A DNA stretch of 19,466 bases. It comes from an uncultured Eubacteriales bacterium (GTDB lineage Bacteria > Bacillota > Clostridia > Oscillospirales > Oscillospiraceae). The position numbers and the translations under genes are program-made. The DNA lies in assembly GCA_900547405.1 (NCBI GenBank), contig URGL01000051.1, positions 1 through 19,466 on the forward strand, read 5' to 3'. The stretch's first letter is position 1. Every line of letters begins with the position of its first letter. The notes under the pieces are model-generated. The model was not told the origin of the DNA and did not search any database. It saw nothing but the letters and a program-made list of their open reading frames with translations. Positions 1-7,232 of the stretch are shown here, one piece after another.

Positions 1-600
1 GCCCACGCAGGGATTGCAGGTGGTGAACCAGAAATTCACCACGGTGACGGCGTTGCCGGAGAACAGCTCCTCGCTGGTTACCTCGTTGCCCTCCAGGTCC
101 TTGCCCTCAAAGGCGGGGAACTTCTGGCCGCTGCCGGAGGGTGCGGCCATGTCGCTGCCTCCGGGCATGCTCGTGACATCATCCCCAGGCTCCTGCGCTA
201 CATCGGGGAATTTTTCCTCCAGGGCGGTGAGCTTGTTTTCAATGTCGCTGATTTTTTTCGCCTCGCCCCGAAGGAGCTCCAGCTCCTCTGCCGTAAACTG
301 GTCCTGGATGGATTCGATGGTGCTGAGCAGGAAATCCCCGTAGTTTTTGCCGTCCTCCAGCATAGCCATTCCCTTGTCCGCCGCCAGGAAAACCTTCTCC
401 CAAAGGGCCGTATTCTCCGAGAAAATGGCATTCTCCTGGTCCATCAGGTCACTGTACACTTTGGCCGCCTCCTGGGCATTCTTCGGCTCGCCGCTGACCC
501 CTGTGCCGCCGTCCTCCGCGCCGCAGGCGGCCAGAGACAGGGCCATGAGCACCAGAAGCATCAGGGCCAGGAATGTGCTTGCAAAATTTTTCTTATTCAT
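1..600 (-). CDS. TlpA-like thioredoxin-fold lipoprotein (3' end beyond window)
   Basis: The first 200 codons are present and the gene runs off the left edge. An N-terminal lipoprotein signal ends in a lipobox (LAAC, Cys26), so the protein should be tethered outside the membrane. A helical, acidic stretch of about 110 residues follows, then a Ser/Gly/Pro linker, and then the start of an AhpC/TlpA-type redoxin domain with VVNFWFTTCNPC. The redox pair is C195-x-x-C198. The WF-x-x-C-x-P-C context is typical of TlpA/ResA proteins that reduce or exchange disulfides on the cell surface. Its ATG overlaps the stop of the upstream 4Fe-4S gene by 8 bases (ATGAATAA), so the two are probably translationally coupled. 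The electron donor is probably that membrane iron-sulfur protein, which is inference. Fold and localisation are well supported; the substrate is unknown. Confidence 0.85.
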   Translation of the reverse strand, partial: MNKKNFASTFLALMLLVLMALSLAACGAEDGGTGVSGEPKNAQEAAKVYSDLMDQENAIFSENTALWEKVFLAADKGMAMLEDGKNYGDFLLSTIESIQDQFTAEELELLRGEAKKISDIENKLTALEEKFPDVAQEPGDDVTSMPGGSDMAAPSGSGQKFPAFEGKDLEGNEVTSEELFSGNAVTVVNFWFTTCNPCVG

Positions 601-1534
601 GGTTTTGTTTCTCCTTATGGGTGTTGTCATTTCGCGGCGGCCGGTCTGCCGCCTTCCGTTTGTCTTTGCCCTCTCCGAAGCCGTAGCGGAAGCGCACCGC
701 ATTCGTGGGGCAAGCCTGTACGCACATCCCGCAGCGGATGCACTCGGTATGGTTGGGGGTCTTTGTCACATCCACATCCATCTTGCAGGCCTTGGCGCAC
801 TTTCCGCAGGACACGCATTTGTTTTCGTCCACCTTCATCTGAAAGAGGGACACATGATTCAGCAGGGCATAGAACGCCCCCAGCGGGCACAGCCACTTGC
901 AAAACGGGCGGTAAAACAGCACACTCAGCACAGCTACCGCCAGCAGAATGGTGAATTTCCAGGTAAACAGGCTGCCCAGGGCCCCCCGAATGCCGGAATT
1001 GGCAAGAGACAGGGGGATCGCCCCCTCCAGCACGCCCTGGGGGCAGAGGTACTTGCAGAAGTAGGGGTCTCCCATGCCCACATCGTTCACCAGGAAGGCC
1101 GGCAGGAGAAACACCGCCACCAGCAAAATGGCGTACTTCAGATAGGTCAGCGGTTTTAGCCGTTTCGTAGACAGCTTCTTTGTGGGGATCTTGTGGAGCA
1201 GCTCCTGAAACCAGCCGAAGGGGCACAGGAAGCCGCAGATGAAGCGCCCCAGCAAGACACCAAGCAGCAGGAGAAAGCCCGTAATATAATAGGAAAAGCG
1301 GAACTTGGAAGACCCCACCACCGCCTGAAACGCCCCAATGGGGCAGGCCCCGGAGGCCGCCGGGCAGGAATAGCAATTGAGTCCCGGCACACAGACGGTT
1401 TTTCCCTTGCCCTGGTACAGACTACCTTTGAGAAAATTCGGCAGGTGCAGGTTGGTCAGCAGGGTCGCCGCCGCCTGTATCCAGCCCCGAAGCCGGGACA
1501 GGGTCTGTGAAAATAGTTTACCCAATGCCCACAC
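593..1534 (-). CDS. NapH/NosR-like polytopic membrane 4Fe-4S binding protein
   Basis: A 313-residue integral membrane protein with four Cys-Pro motifs around hydrophobic segments: CPIGAFQ, CGFLCPFGWFQ, CKYLCPQGV and CKWLCPLGAF. Two ferredoxin clusters follow near the C-terminus (CVSCGKCAKAC and CIRCGMCVQAC), enough for two [4Fe-4S] centres. This is the architecture of NapH/MauN/NosR-type electron conduits, which pass electrons from the cytoplasm through the membrane. Start choice is uncertain. GTG at 1534 is the first possible start after an in-frame TGA, but its GGAG lies only one base away. A TTG at 1525 would have that GGAG at about 10 bases. It overlaps the end of the 48-aa CxxC gene and the start of the thioredoxin lipoprotein gene. 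The likely role is to feed reducing equivalents to that lipoprotein (inference). Confidence 0.85.
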   Translation of the reverse strand: MWALGKLFSQTLSRLRGWIQAAATLLTNLHLPNFLKGSLYQGKGKTVCVPGLNCYSCPAASGACPIGAFQAVVGSSKFRFSYYITGFLLLLGVLLGRFICGFLCPFGWFQELLHKIPTKKLSTKRLKPLTYLKYAILLVAVFLLPAFLVNDVGMGDPYFCKYLCPQGVLEGAIPLSLANSGIRGALGSLFTWKFTILLAVAVLSVLFYRPFCKWLCPLGAFYALLNHVSLFQMKVDENKCVSCGKCAKACKMDVDVTKTPNHTECIRCGMCVQACPTNAVRFRYGFGEGKDKRKAADRPPRNDNTHKEKQNHE

Positions 1535-1664
1535 ACTCCAGACATAATTTGATTGCTTTGCTCAGCACCGTTGCCGCTTCCCCCCGGTAAGCGCCATAGC
1601 ACAGCATGGCGGCCCCGGCCAGCAGCAGCAGGACCTGGGCCCCAGCTTTTTTCCTGTGACTCAA
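1518..1664 (-). CDS. CD1871A-type small CxxC membrane protein, 48 aa, TTG start
   Basis: A very small gene in the gap between the diguanylate cyclase and the 4Fe-4S protein. Reading from TTG at 1664 gives 48 residues: a basic N-terminus (SHRKKAG), one hydrophobic helix (AQVLLLLAGAAMLCYGAY), RGE, an amphipathic segment (VLSKAIKLC), and a terminal CLECVGIG. The last motif, a CxxC followed by (I/V)GIG at the extreme C-terminus, matches from memory the small proteins named CD1871A family CXXC motif-containing protein in Clostridia. The TTG overlaps the TGA of the cyclase gene (TTGA), and a GGGAGG sits about 10 bases upstream. The 3' end overlaps the 4Fe-4S gene by 17 bases. Together this argues for a real, coupled gene whose cysteines may exchange electrons with the neighbouring redox proteins. 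Function is not established. Confidence 0.8.
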   Translation of the reverse strand: MSHRKKAGAQVLLLLAGAAMLCYGAYRGEAATVLSKAIKLCLECVGIG

Positions 1665-3124
1665 TTTGCATCACCCTCCCTTGTTGATCGATGTGCCTCG
1701 CCCCCGCCGGGGACGGGCCTGCCGGATACCGGCTTTCTTCCCCGGTAGTATTCCTGCTTCCGGGCATACATGGCAAGATCCGCCTCCTTGGTGAGCCGCT
1801 CCACAGAAAACTCCGGATGGTCACCGGCAAAGGCATATCCGGCGGAAATGCTCAGCTCCTTCACCCTTCTCCCGGACCAGGCTGCCACGATCCGCTGGAG
1901 CTCCTCCAGGATCTGCCGGGCCTGTGGCTGGGACATATGCCCCAGCACCACAAACTCATCCCCACCGATGCGGAAGGTCTTCCCCCGATCCCCCACCGCC
2001 TGGGTGATGCATTGGGCAGCGCCGCATATCAGCTCGTCCCCCGCCTCGTGCCCCAGGGCATCATTGACCCCCTTGAGGCCGTTGATGTCCATGAGAAAAA
2101 CGGTCAGATCCGCCGGAACGGAAGACGCGTACTGCTCCAAGGACTCATGGTATGCCAGCCGACTGAATACGCCGGTCAGAGGATCTACGGAGCTCTTCAT
2201 GCGCTGCTCCATCAGCTTTTTTTCCATACGAAGCTGCTGGGCCGTATAATACTCGTAGATCCATTGAAGCAGGATGCTGACAACGCCAAAGAGCGCCAGC
2301 AGGGCCACCAGAGCTTGCAGCAGGAAAACGGAGATATTCCGGTGCAGGCTTTCGCTGACATCTATGCCTTGCAGGTACAGCTCTTTGAAGATGGCCTTTC
2401 GCAGAAACAGGATGCACAGGATGCCCACCACCACCGCAACCGTTTCCGAATAGATCAGCCGCTTCCGGTTTCCGGACTCTGGCATCGCCGGGGGGCAGTC
2501 GCACAGCTCCGACAAGCGGTTTTTCACCGACTTCCGGGACAGGACCCAATGGACACCGCAGCAGGCAATCATGGCCAGGACATAGGACAGCCAGTCCCGG
2601 AATATGGGATAGGAAAGCAGATTCTCTAAAATCATTGGCCGCAGCATGGGGAAGCAGCAGAATAAGGCGGCAAAAACACACAGCCCATGGAGCCATGTGC
2701 AGGCCGCCCCAATCGCCCCTATGCCCAGATAGACATACCTACGGGGCTTTCGAAAATAAAGGTCAAAGAGCCAACCGGCCCCCACCGCAAACAGCACCCT
2801 GGCAGCTGCCAGCATCACGGAGCCAAGGGGCATACCGCTGGCAAAGGGAGAAAACATCCGGTCGAGGGGGGACAGGCTATAGGAGCCGATCCACATAGAC
2901 GTGGCCGCAAACACGCACACCACCGGCACGCTCCCCTCTGCCCCCAGCATCATGGCCGCCACGATCACCAGAATGTGCAGCGTGGTGGTGGATACGACGG
3001 GAAGCTCAATATATCCCAAATAGGAAAAGGCAAACACCGCCTCCCAGGCCATCAGCATCAGGATGATCTCCTGCAATTTCTTTTTCGTAAGAGCGATCCC
3101 ATATCGCTGTTGAAAACGCTCCAT
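1661..3124 (-). CDS. Membrane-bound diguanylate cyclase (GGDEF domain)
   Basis: 487 residues. About the first 290 form seven or eight predicted membrane helices with no ligand-binding domain I recognise. A short charged coiled-coil linker (RMEKKLMEQRMK) leads into a GGDEF domain beginning DPLTGVFSRLAY. The active-site signature RIGGDEF is intact (GGDEF at 387-391), as are the metal-binding FLMDINGLKGVND and the downstream EADLAMYARK, so it should make c-di-GMP from two GTP at the membrane. The RxxD inhibitory site expected just before the signature is absent (that position reads GDRG), so product feedback through it is unlikely. The start ATG has AAGGAGG eight bases upstream. It follows the ABC exporter by 63 bases, and its stop overlaps the start of the CxxC gene. 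The membrane part probably senses a signal; which one is unknown. Confidence 0.9.
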   Translation of the reverse strand: MERFQQRYGIALTKKKLQEIILMLMAWEAVFAFSYLGYIELPVVSTTTLHILVIVAAMMLGAEGSVPVVCVFAATSMWIGSYSLSPLDRMFSPFASGMPLGSVMLAAARVLFAVGAGWLFDLYFRKPRRYVYLGIGAIGAACTWLHGLCVFAALFCCFPMLRPMILENLLSYPIFRDWLSYVLAMIACCGVHWVLSRKSVKNRLSELCDCPPAMPESGNRKRLIYSETVAVVVGILCILFLRKAIFKELYLQGIDVSESLHRNISVFLLQALVALLALFGVVSILLQWIYEYYTAQQLRMEKKLMEQRMKSSVDPLTGVFSRLAYHESLEQYASSVPADLTVFLMDINGLKGVNDALGHEAGDELICGAAQCITQAVGDRGKTFRIGGDEFVVLGHMSQPQARQILEELQRIVAAWSGRRVKELSISAGYAFAGDHPEFSVERLTKEADLAMYARKQEYYRGRKPVSGRPVPGGGEAHRSTREGDAN

Positions 3125-3187
3125 AGGAAATTCCTCCTTGTGTTTCTATTTTGTGGGGGGAATGGCAATCATCCTGCTCTGCTGCTT

Positions 3188-4948
3188 TCACTGACCCTCC
3201 AGCGCCAGGGCGTTCTGGGTCCGGTACAGGTCGGCGTATACGCCGCCTTTTTTCAGGAGCTCCTGGTGCGTGCCTATCTCGGTGATGCGGCCGTCGGAGA
3301 TGGAGACGATGCGGCTGGCAGAACGGATGGTGCTCAGGCGGTGGGCGATGATCAGTGTGGTTCGTCCCTTGGAGAGGTTGTCGAAGGCCCGCTGGATCTT
3401 CGACTCCGTTACGGAGTCCAGGGCGGAGGTTGCCTCGTCCAGGATCAGGATGGAGGGGTTCATCAGGAATATCCGGGCGATGGCCACCCGCTGCTTCTGT
3501 CCACCGGACAGGAGGGTCCCACGCTCGCCTACATAGGTCTGGAAACCGTTGGGCATAGCTTGGATATCGTCGTAAATTTCTGCCCGTCTGGCAGCCTCCA
3601 TGACCTCCTGGTCGGTAGCGCCGGGACGGCCATAGCGGATATTCTCCAGGATGGTGTCCGCAAAGAGAAATACGTCCTGCTGAACAATGCCGATGGCCTT
3701 GTGGAGGCTCTTTTGGGTGATGCTTCGCACATCCAGGCCGTCAATAGAGATGCTGCCGCCGGTGACATCGTAAAACCTGGGGATCAGCTGACACAGGGTG
3801 CTCTTGCCGCCGCCGGAGGGACCCACAATGGCAATGGTCTCCCCGGGGGCCACCTGCAGGCTCACATCGTGAAGCACCGCCAGGTCTCCGTCATAGGCAA
3901 AGGACACATGGTCCACGGTGATCTCGCCCTTTACATTTTCCAGGGGCTTTGCCTCCTTGCTGTCCCGGATGGTGGGCTCGGTGCGCATGATCTCTACAAA
4001 CCGGTTCAGCCCGGCAAAGCCATTGGCGAAGAGCTCCGAAAAGGTGGATAGCTTCCGCATGGGCGTAACAAAGGTGGCAATATAGAGGCTGAAGGTGATC
4101 AGGTCCCGATAATCCATTCTGCCCTTCATGATCATATAGCCGCCCATGGCGATGACCGCCACATTCATACTGGTGAGAAACAGCTCCATGGCACTGTTGA
4201 AGGCACCCATAGCCTTATGAAAGGACCGCTTGGAGGTCTTGAATATCTCGTTGGCGGCGTTGAACCGGGCCATCTCCACCTCCTCGTTGCCGAAGGCCTT
4301 GGCGGTGCGGATGCCGGAAAGACTGCTTTCGATCTCCGTGTTGATGTGGCCGGTCTTCTGCTTGACCACCACGGAGACCTTGCTCATATTGCTGCGCATG
4401 GTCATGATCACCACCAGGAAAATGGGGATGAGGATCCCCACCGCCAGAGCCAGCTCCCAGCGGATGGTCGCCATGACGATGAGCGCGCCTACAATGGTGA
4501 TGAAGGAGGTCAGCAGGTCCTCCGGCCCGTGATGGGCCAATTCTGTCAGCTCAAACAGGTCTGCCGTCAACCGGCTCATCAGCTGCCCTGTCCGGTTAGC
4601 ATCGTAAAAGTCATAGCTCAGCTCCTGCATATGGCGAAACAGATCCTCACGAATGTCCGCCTCCACCCGGATGCCGAAGGTATGGCCGAAATAGCAGACG
4701 ATATAGTTCAGTCCTGCCCGCAAAACATAAACAATGGCAGCGGCGATCATCAGCCCAAAAAACACCCCGTATTTTCCGTTTGGAAGCAAATCGTACAAGC
4801 TCTTCCGGGTCACCAGAGGAAAAGTCAGGTCAATCAGGGCAATCAGTGTGGCGCAGCCAATGTCCAGGGCAAAGAGCCCCTTGTGATTTCCGAAATAGTG
4901 GAGAAAAATCCGCAGAGGACTTTTCTTCCGGTATTCTTCTGTGGTCAT
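3188..4948 (-). CDS. ABC exporter, fused transmembrane and ATPase domains
   Basis: A 586-residue half-transporter of the MdlB/MsbA/LmrA class, working as a dimer in the membrane. Residues up to about 320 form the six-helix exporter domain, with the usual coupling region (RTGQLMSRLTAD). The ATPase domain follows, with Walker A GPSGGGKST near 375-383, signature LSGGQKQRVAIAR near 477, Walker B ILILDEATSALD near 502 and the switch histidine in IIAHRLST near 534. All catalytic residues are intact. The ATG is preceded by AGGAGAG and by a good promoter. Exporters of this class move lipids, drugs or peptides, and nothing here identifies the cargo. Only one half-transporter gene is present, which suggests a homodimer. 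The diguanylate cyclase and redox genes follow on the same strand and may be cotranscribed. Confidence 0.92.
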   Translation of the reverse strand: MTTEEYRKKSPLRIFLHYFGNHKGLFALDIGCATLIALIDLTFPLVTRKSLYDLLPNGKYGVFFGLMIAAAIVYVLRAGLNYIVCYFGHTFGIRVEADIREDLFRHMQELSYDFYDANRTGQLMSRLTADLFELTELAHHGPEDLLTSFITIVGALIVMATIRWELALAVGILIPIFLVVIMTMRSNMSKVSVVVKQKTGHINTEIESSLSGIRTAKAFGNEEVEMARFNAANEIFKTSKRSFHKAMGAFNSAMELFLTSMNVAVIAMGGYMIMKGRMDYRDLITFSLYIATFVTPMRKLSTFSELFANGFAGLNRFVEIMRTEPTIRDSKEAKPLENVKGEITVDHVSFAYDGDLAVLHDVSLQVAPGETIAIVGPSGGGKSTLCQLIPRFYDVTGGSISIDGLDVRSITQKSLHKAIGIVQQDVFLFADTILENIRYGRPGATDQEVMEAARRAEIYDDIQAMPNGFQTYVGERGTLLSGGQKQRVAIARIFLMNPSILILDEATSALDSVTESKIQRAFDNLSKGRTTLIIAHRLSTIRSASRIVSISDGRITEIGTHQELLKKGGVYADLYRTQNALALEGQ

Positions 4949-4978
4949 GGTTACTCTCCTTTTTCTTCTTTTTCTGCC

Positions 4979-5007
4979 AGTATAGCAGATTTATGGGCCG
5001 GATGCAA
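4979..5007 (-). promoter_or_regulatory. Sigma-A promoter of the ABC exporter operon
   Basis: On the minus strand TTGCAT (5002-5007) is followed after 17 bases by TATACT (4979-4984), which is preceded by TGC as in extended -10 promoters. The start of transcription would fall about 25 bases before the exporter ATG. Its -35 box is only four bases from the -35 box of the divergent promoter. Confidence 0.7.
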
Positions 5008-5011
5008 TCCC

Positions 5012-5040
5012 TTGCCATCCTCCGATATTTATGCTATAGT
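5012..5040 (+). promoter_or_regulatory. Sigma-A promoter of the pseudouridine synthase gene
   Basis: TTGCCA (5012-5017), a 17-base spacer and TATAGT (5035-5040), with TGC directly before the -10 box, form an extended -10 sigma-A promoter. The expected start point gives a leader of about 18 bases before the ATG, just enough for the AAGGAGG ribosome binding site. Confidence 0.7.
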
Positions 5041-5063
5041 ATCCCCAAAAAAGGAGGCACCCT

Positions 5064-5657
5064 ATGGAACTGATTTACCTGGACCCCGGCATTGTGGTCT
5101 GCCGGAAAGAGCCGGGGATGGACTCGGAGAAGGACGTGCCGGAGGCTCTGAAGGAGCAGCTTGGCGGGGAAGTTTTCCCCATCCATCGGCTGGACAAGGG
5201 CGTGGGGGGCCTCATGGTCTATGCCCGGACGAAGCCTGCCGCCGCATTCCTGAGCAAAGCCGTAACGGATGGGGCCCTGGAAAAAGAATATCTGGCCCTG
5301 GTCCATGGCTGCCCCCCCATTGACGGCACCTGGCAGGACCTCCTCTGGAAGGACAGCCGGAAGAACAAGGTCTTTGTGGTCAAGCGCCCCCGGGCAGGGG
5401 TCCGGGAGGCAAAGCTGTCCTACCGGGTTTTGATTCCCGGAGAAGAGAGTCTGGTCCGGGTCCGCCTGTACACCGGCCGGAGTCACCAGATCCGGGTCCA
5501 GTTTGCCTCCCGGGGATATCCCCTGGTGGGAGACCACAAGTACGGCAGCCGGTCCAAGGCAGAAACCCTTCGGCTCTTTTCCGCCGGACTGAAGTTCCCC
5601 TGGCAAGGAAAGGAACTGTCCTTTTCACTGGAGCCGGATTGGGGCACCGGTTTATAG
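5064..5657 (+). CDS. RluA-family RNA pseudouridine synthase, short form
   Basis: 197 residues covering the catalytic domain of RluA/TruC-type enzymes, which convert uridine to pseudouridine in rRNA or tRNA. The catalytic aspartate is in HRLDKGVGG, the hallmark of the family. Other conserved blocks are LEKEYLALVHG, the C-terminal GRSHQIRVQFA and GDHKYG. There is no N-terminal S4 RNA-binding domain, and the protein starts close to the catalytic core (YLDPGIVVCRKEPG), so it belongs to the short group. The start has AAGGAGG about seven bases upstream and its own promoter. The stop overlaps the end of the convergent YolD-like gene by six bases. The target uridine cannot be read from sequence. Confidence 0.9.
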   Translation: MELIYLDPGIVVCRKEPGMDSEKDVPEALKEQLGGEVFPIHRLDKGVGGLMVYARTKPAAAFLSKAVTDGALEKEYLALVHGCPPIDGTWQDLLWKDSRKNKVFVVKRPRAGVREAKLSYRVLIPGEESLVRVRLYTGRSHQIRVQFASRGYPLVGDHKYGSRSKAETLRLFSAGLKFPWQGKELSFSLEPDWGTGL

Positions 5658-6077
5658 CGCGGTCCCGTCCTCCGGGACCTCTTCGATCTCTACGATTTGG
5701 GAAAAGGGGATCTCACGGCCATCCGTGAGGATCAGCCTGCCCTCGTAGAGGTCGATTTTTTTCACTTGGCCCTCCACCGGCAAAAGCGCTCCTCCCTCTT
5801 TTTTTCTGTCGGCGCGGTAGACCGTCATTTTCACCTTAGGCTGCCGGTCCAGATGCTCCCGGATGGCTTTCAGTGTCTCGTTGAGGACCTGAAGGCTTTC
5901 CTCTGTCAGGAACACCGGCCATTGGGTCAGTCTCCCCGCTTCTCCGATCACACCGTCGTAGCCGGTCAAGGCAGAAAAAGGGGCGAACTGCGCCGCCCGT
6001 TCTTCCTCCGGGAGCCGCTTCCGGGCAGTGGGCTGCGGCCAGGGCGCGTGCAGGATGGATTGGTATTTGGGATCCAT
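5652..6077 (-). CDS. YolD-like family protein
   Basis: A small, soluble, charged protein of about 141 residues. The block ERAAQFAPFSALTGYDGVIGEA is characteristic of YolD-like proteins of Firmicutes. A helical region (EESLQVLNETLKAIREHL) and a C-terminal beta-rich part (GQVKKIDLYEGRLILTDG) follow. YolD-like genes usually sit beside a Y-family DNA polymerase gene (UvrX/DinB type) and are thought to work in SOS mutagenesis, but no such partner is here. Two ATGs are close together at 6083 and 6077. The second is preferred because AGGAG lies seven bases before it, whereas it abuts the first. The gene follows potD on the same strand, with a perfect hairpin between. The biochemical role is unknown. 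Confidence 0.8.
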   Translation of the reverse strand: MDPKYQSILHAPWPQPTARKRLPEEERAAQFAPFSALTGYDGVIGEAGRLTQWPVFLTEESLQVLNETLKAIREHLDRQPKVKMTVYRADRKKEGGALLPVEGQVKKIDLYEGRLILTDGREIPFSQIVEIEEVPEDGTAL

Positions 6078-6099
6078 GGTCATTCTCCTATAAAACCGC

Positions 6100-6123
6100 G
6101 AACCGGTCCATTAGGACCGGTTC
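6100..6123 (-). terminator. Perfect 10-bp hairpin after potD
   Basis: GAACCGGTCC (6100-6109), loop ATTA, then GGACCGGTTC (6114-6123) form a perfect stem. It begins about 15 bases beyond the potD stop and lies just before the YolD-like gene. On the minus strand the stem is followed by GCGGTTTTAT, a weak T-run, so it is either a leaky terminator of the pot operon or an mRNA 3'-end stabiliser. Confidence 0.5.
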
Positions 6124-6138
6124 GTTGATCTCTCTATG

Positions 6139-7209
6139 TTAGCCGTTCCGCACGGTCATAAACAGGCTCTCCATCTCCCGGGAGGTATCCTCGGGGAGGA
6201 AGTCGAAGGAGGTCGCGTTGCGCAGCGTCTCCTGGCTGGGATAGGCTACAGGGTTGGAGGCCAGCTCCGGGTCCAGATACTGCCTGGCCTCGGTCTCCGG
6301 CACGGAGTAGCCGATGAAGTCCAGATTCTGGGCGCAGATTTCCGGCTCCAGCAGGAAGTTGATAAAGGTCTCGGCAGCATCCTTCTCCTTGGCGCAGGTG
6401 GGGATCACGCAGCCATCCACAAAGAGGTTAAAGCCCTGGTGCTCCGGCTGATAGAACTTCAGGTCCGGGTTCTCCTCCACCATGGTCAGGTAGTCACCGG
6501 CGTAGTATGGGGCAATGTAGGCCTCCTCGTTCTCCATGGCATCGAAGATCTGGTCCATAACGTACTGCTGCACCACAGGCTTCTGCTCGGCCAGCTTGTC
6601 GGCGCAGGCCTGGAGCTCGGCAGAATCGGTAGTGTTTACAGAGTAGCCCAGCAGATACTCGGCAATGCCAAAGGCATCCCGGGAGTTGTCGAACATCAGG
6701 ATCTTGCCCGCGTACTTCTCATTCCACAGCAGCTCCCAGCCGGTGAGATCCGCCTCGTCTACATACTTGCTGTTGTAGATGATGCCCACGGTGCCCCAGG
6801 TGTAGGGCACGGAGTACTTGTCCTCGGGATCGTAGCTCAGCCCCCGGTAGGCATCGTCAATATACTGGGCATTGGGGATGTTGTCGTAATTCAGCTCCTG
6901 GAGCATGCCCTCCTGGCGCATCCGGCCGATCATATAGTCGGAAGGGATGACCACATCCACAGTGATGCCGCCGTTTTTCAGCTTGGCGTACATGGTCTCG
7001 TTGGAATCGAAGGTGGAGTACTGCACCTTGATGTTGGGGTACTTCTTCTCGAACTCGGCAATCACATCAATGGAATCATCATCGCCCTCAGCAATATACT
7101 GGCCCCAGTTGTAGACATAGATGGTGGTAGTATCTTCCTTCTTGCCGCAGCCGGTGAAGAGGCTGAGGGCGAGAGCGGCAACAAGTAAGGCGGAAATAAA
7201 CTTTTTCAT
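6139..7209 (-). CDS. potD: Spermidine/putrescine ABC transporter substrate-binding lipoprotein
   Basis: 356 residues. The start is the ATG at 7209, which has AAGGAGA upstream and opens a lipoprotein signal (MKKFISALLVAALALSL, lipobox FTGC, Cys21); an in-frame extension to 7287 has no sense. The mature part begins IYVYNWGQYI, the usual first strand of PotD/PotF proteins, and continues with the family pattern (VDVVIPSDYMIGRM, YSVPYTWGTVGIIYN, LFVDGCVIP). It captures extracellular polyamines and hands them to the PotBC channel. It is the last gene of the potABCD operon, 58 bases after potC, and that gap holds a hairpin. Specificity between putrescine and spermidine cannot be set from sequence alone. 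Confidence 0.93.
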   Translation of the reverse strand: MKKFISALLVAALALSLFTGCGKKEDTTTIYVYNWGQYIAEGDDDSIDVIAEFEKKYPNIKVQYSTFDSNETMYAKLKNGGITVDVVIPSDYMIGRMRQEGMLQELNYDNIPNAQYIDDAYRGLSYDPEDKYSVPYTWGTVGIIYNSKYVDEADLTGWELLWNEKYAGKILMFDNSRDAFGIAEYLLGYSVNTTDSAELQACADKLAEQKPVVQQYVMDQIFDAMENEEAYIAPYYAGDYLTMVEENPDLKFYQPEHQGFNLFVDGCVIPTCAKEKDAAETFINFLLEPEICAQNLDFIGYSVPETEARQYLDPELASNPVAYPSQETLRNATSFDFLPEDTSREMESLFMTVRNG

Positions 7210-7232
7210 ATTCTTTTCTCCTTTTGTGGTTA

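Noticed and set aside
1456..1836. A 126-codon minus-strand frame spanning the end of the cyclase and the CxxC gene
   Set aside because: It overlaps two better genes, is rich in Arg, Pro and Gly, and has no recognisable motif. The 48-aa frame in the same place has a CxxC signature and tight coupling.
2687..4051. A 454-codon plus-strand frame opposite the ABC exporter and cyclase
   Set aside because: It is antisense to two genes with complete family motifs, and its translation is low in domain-like features.
6136..7188. A 350-codon plus-strand frame opposite potD
   Set aside because: Its repeated Val, Gly, Leu and His composition reflects the complement of potD. There is no start signal of its own.
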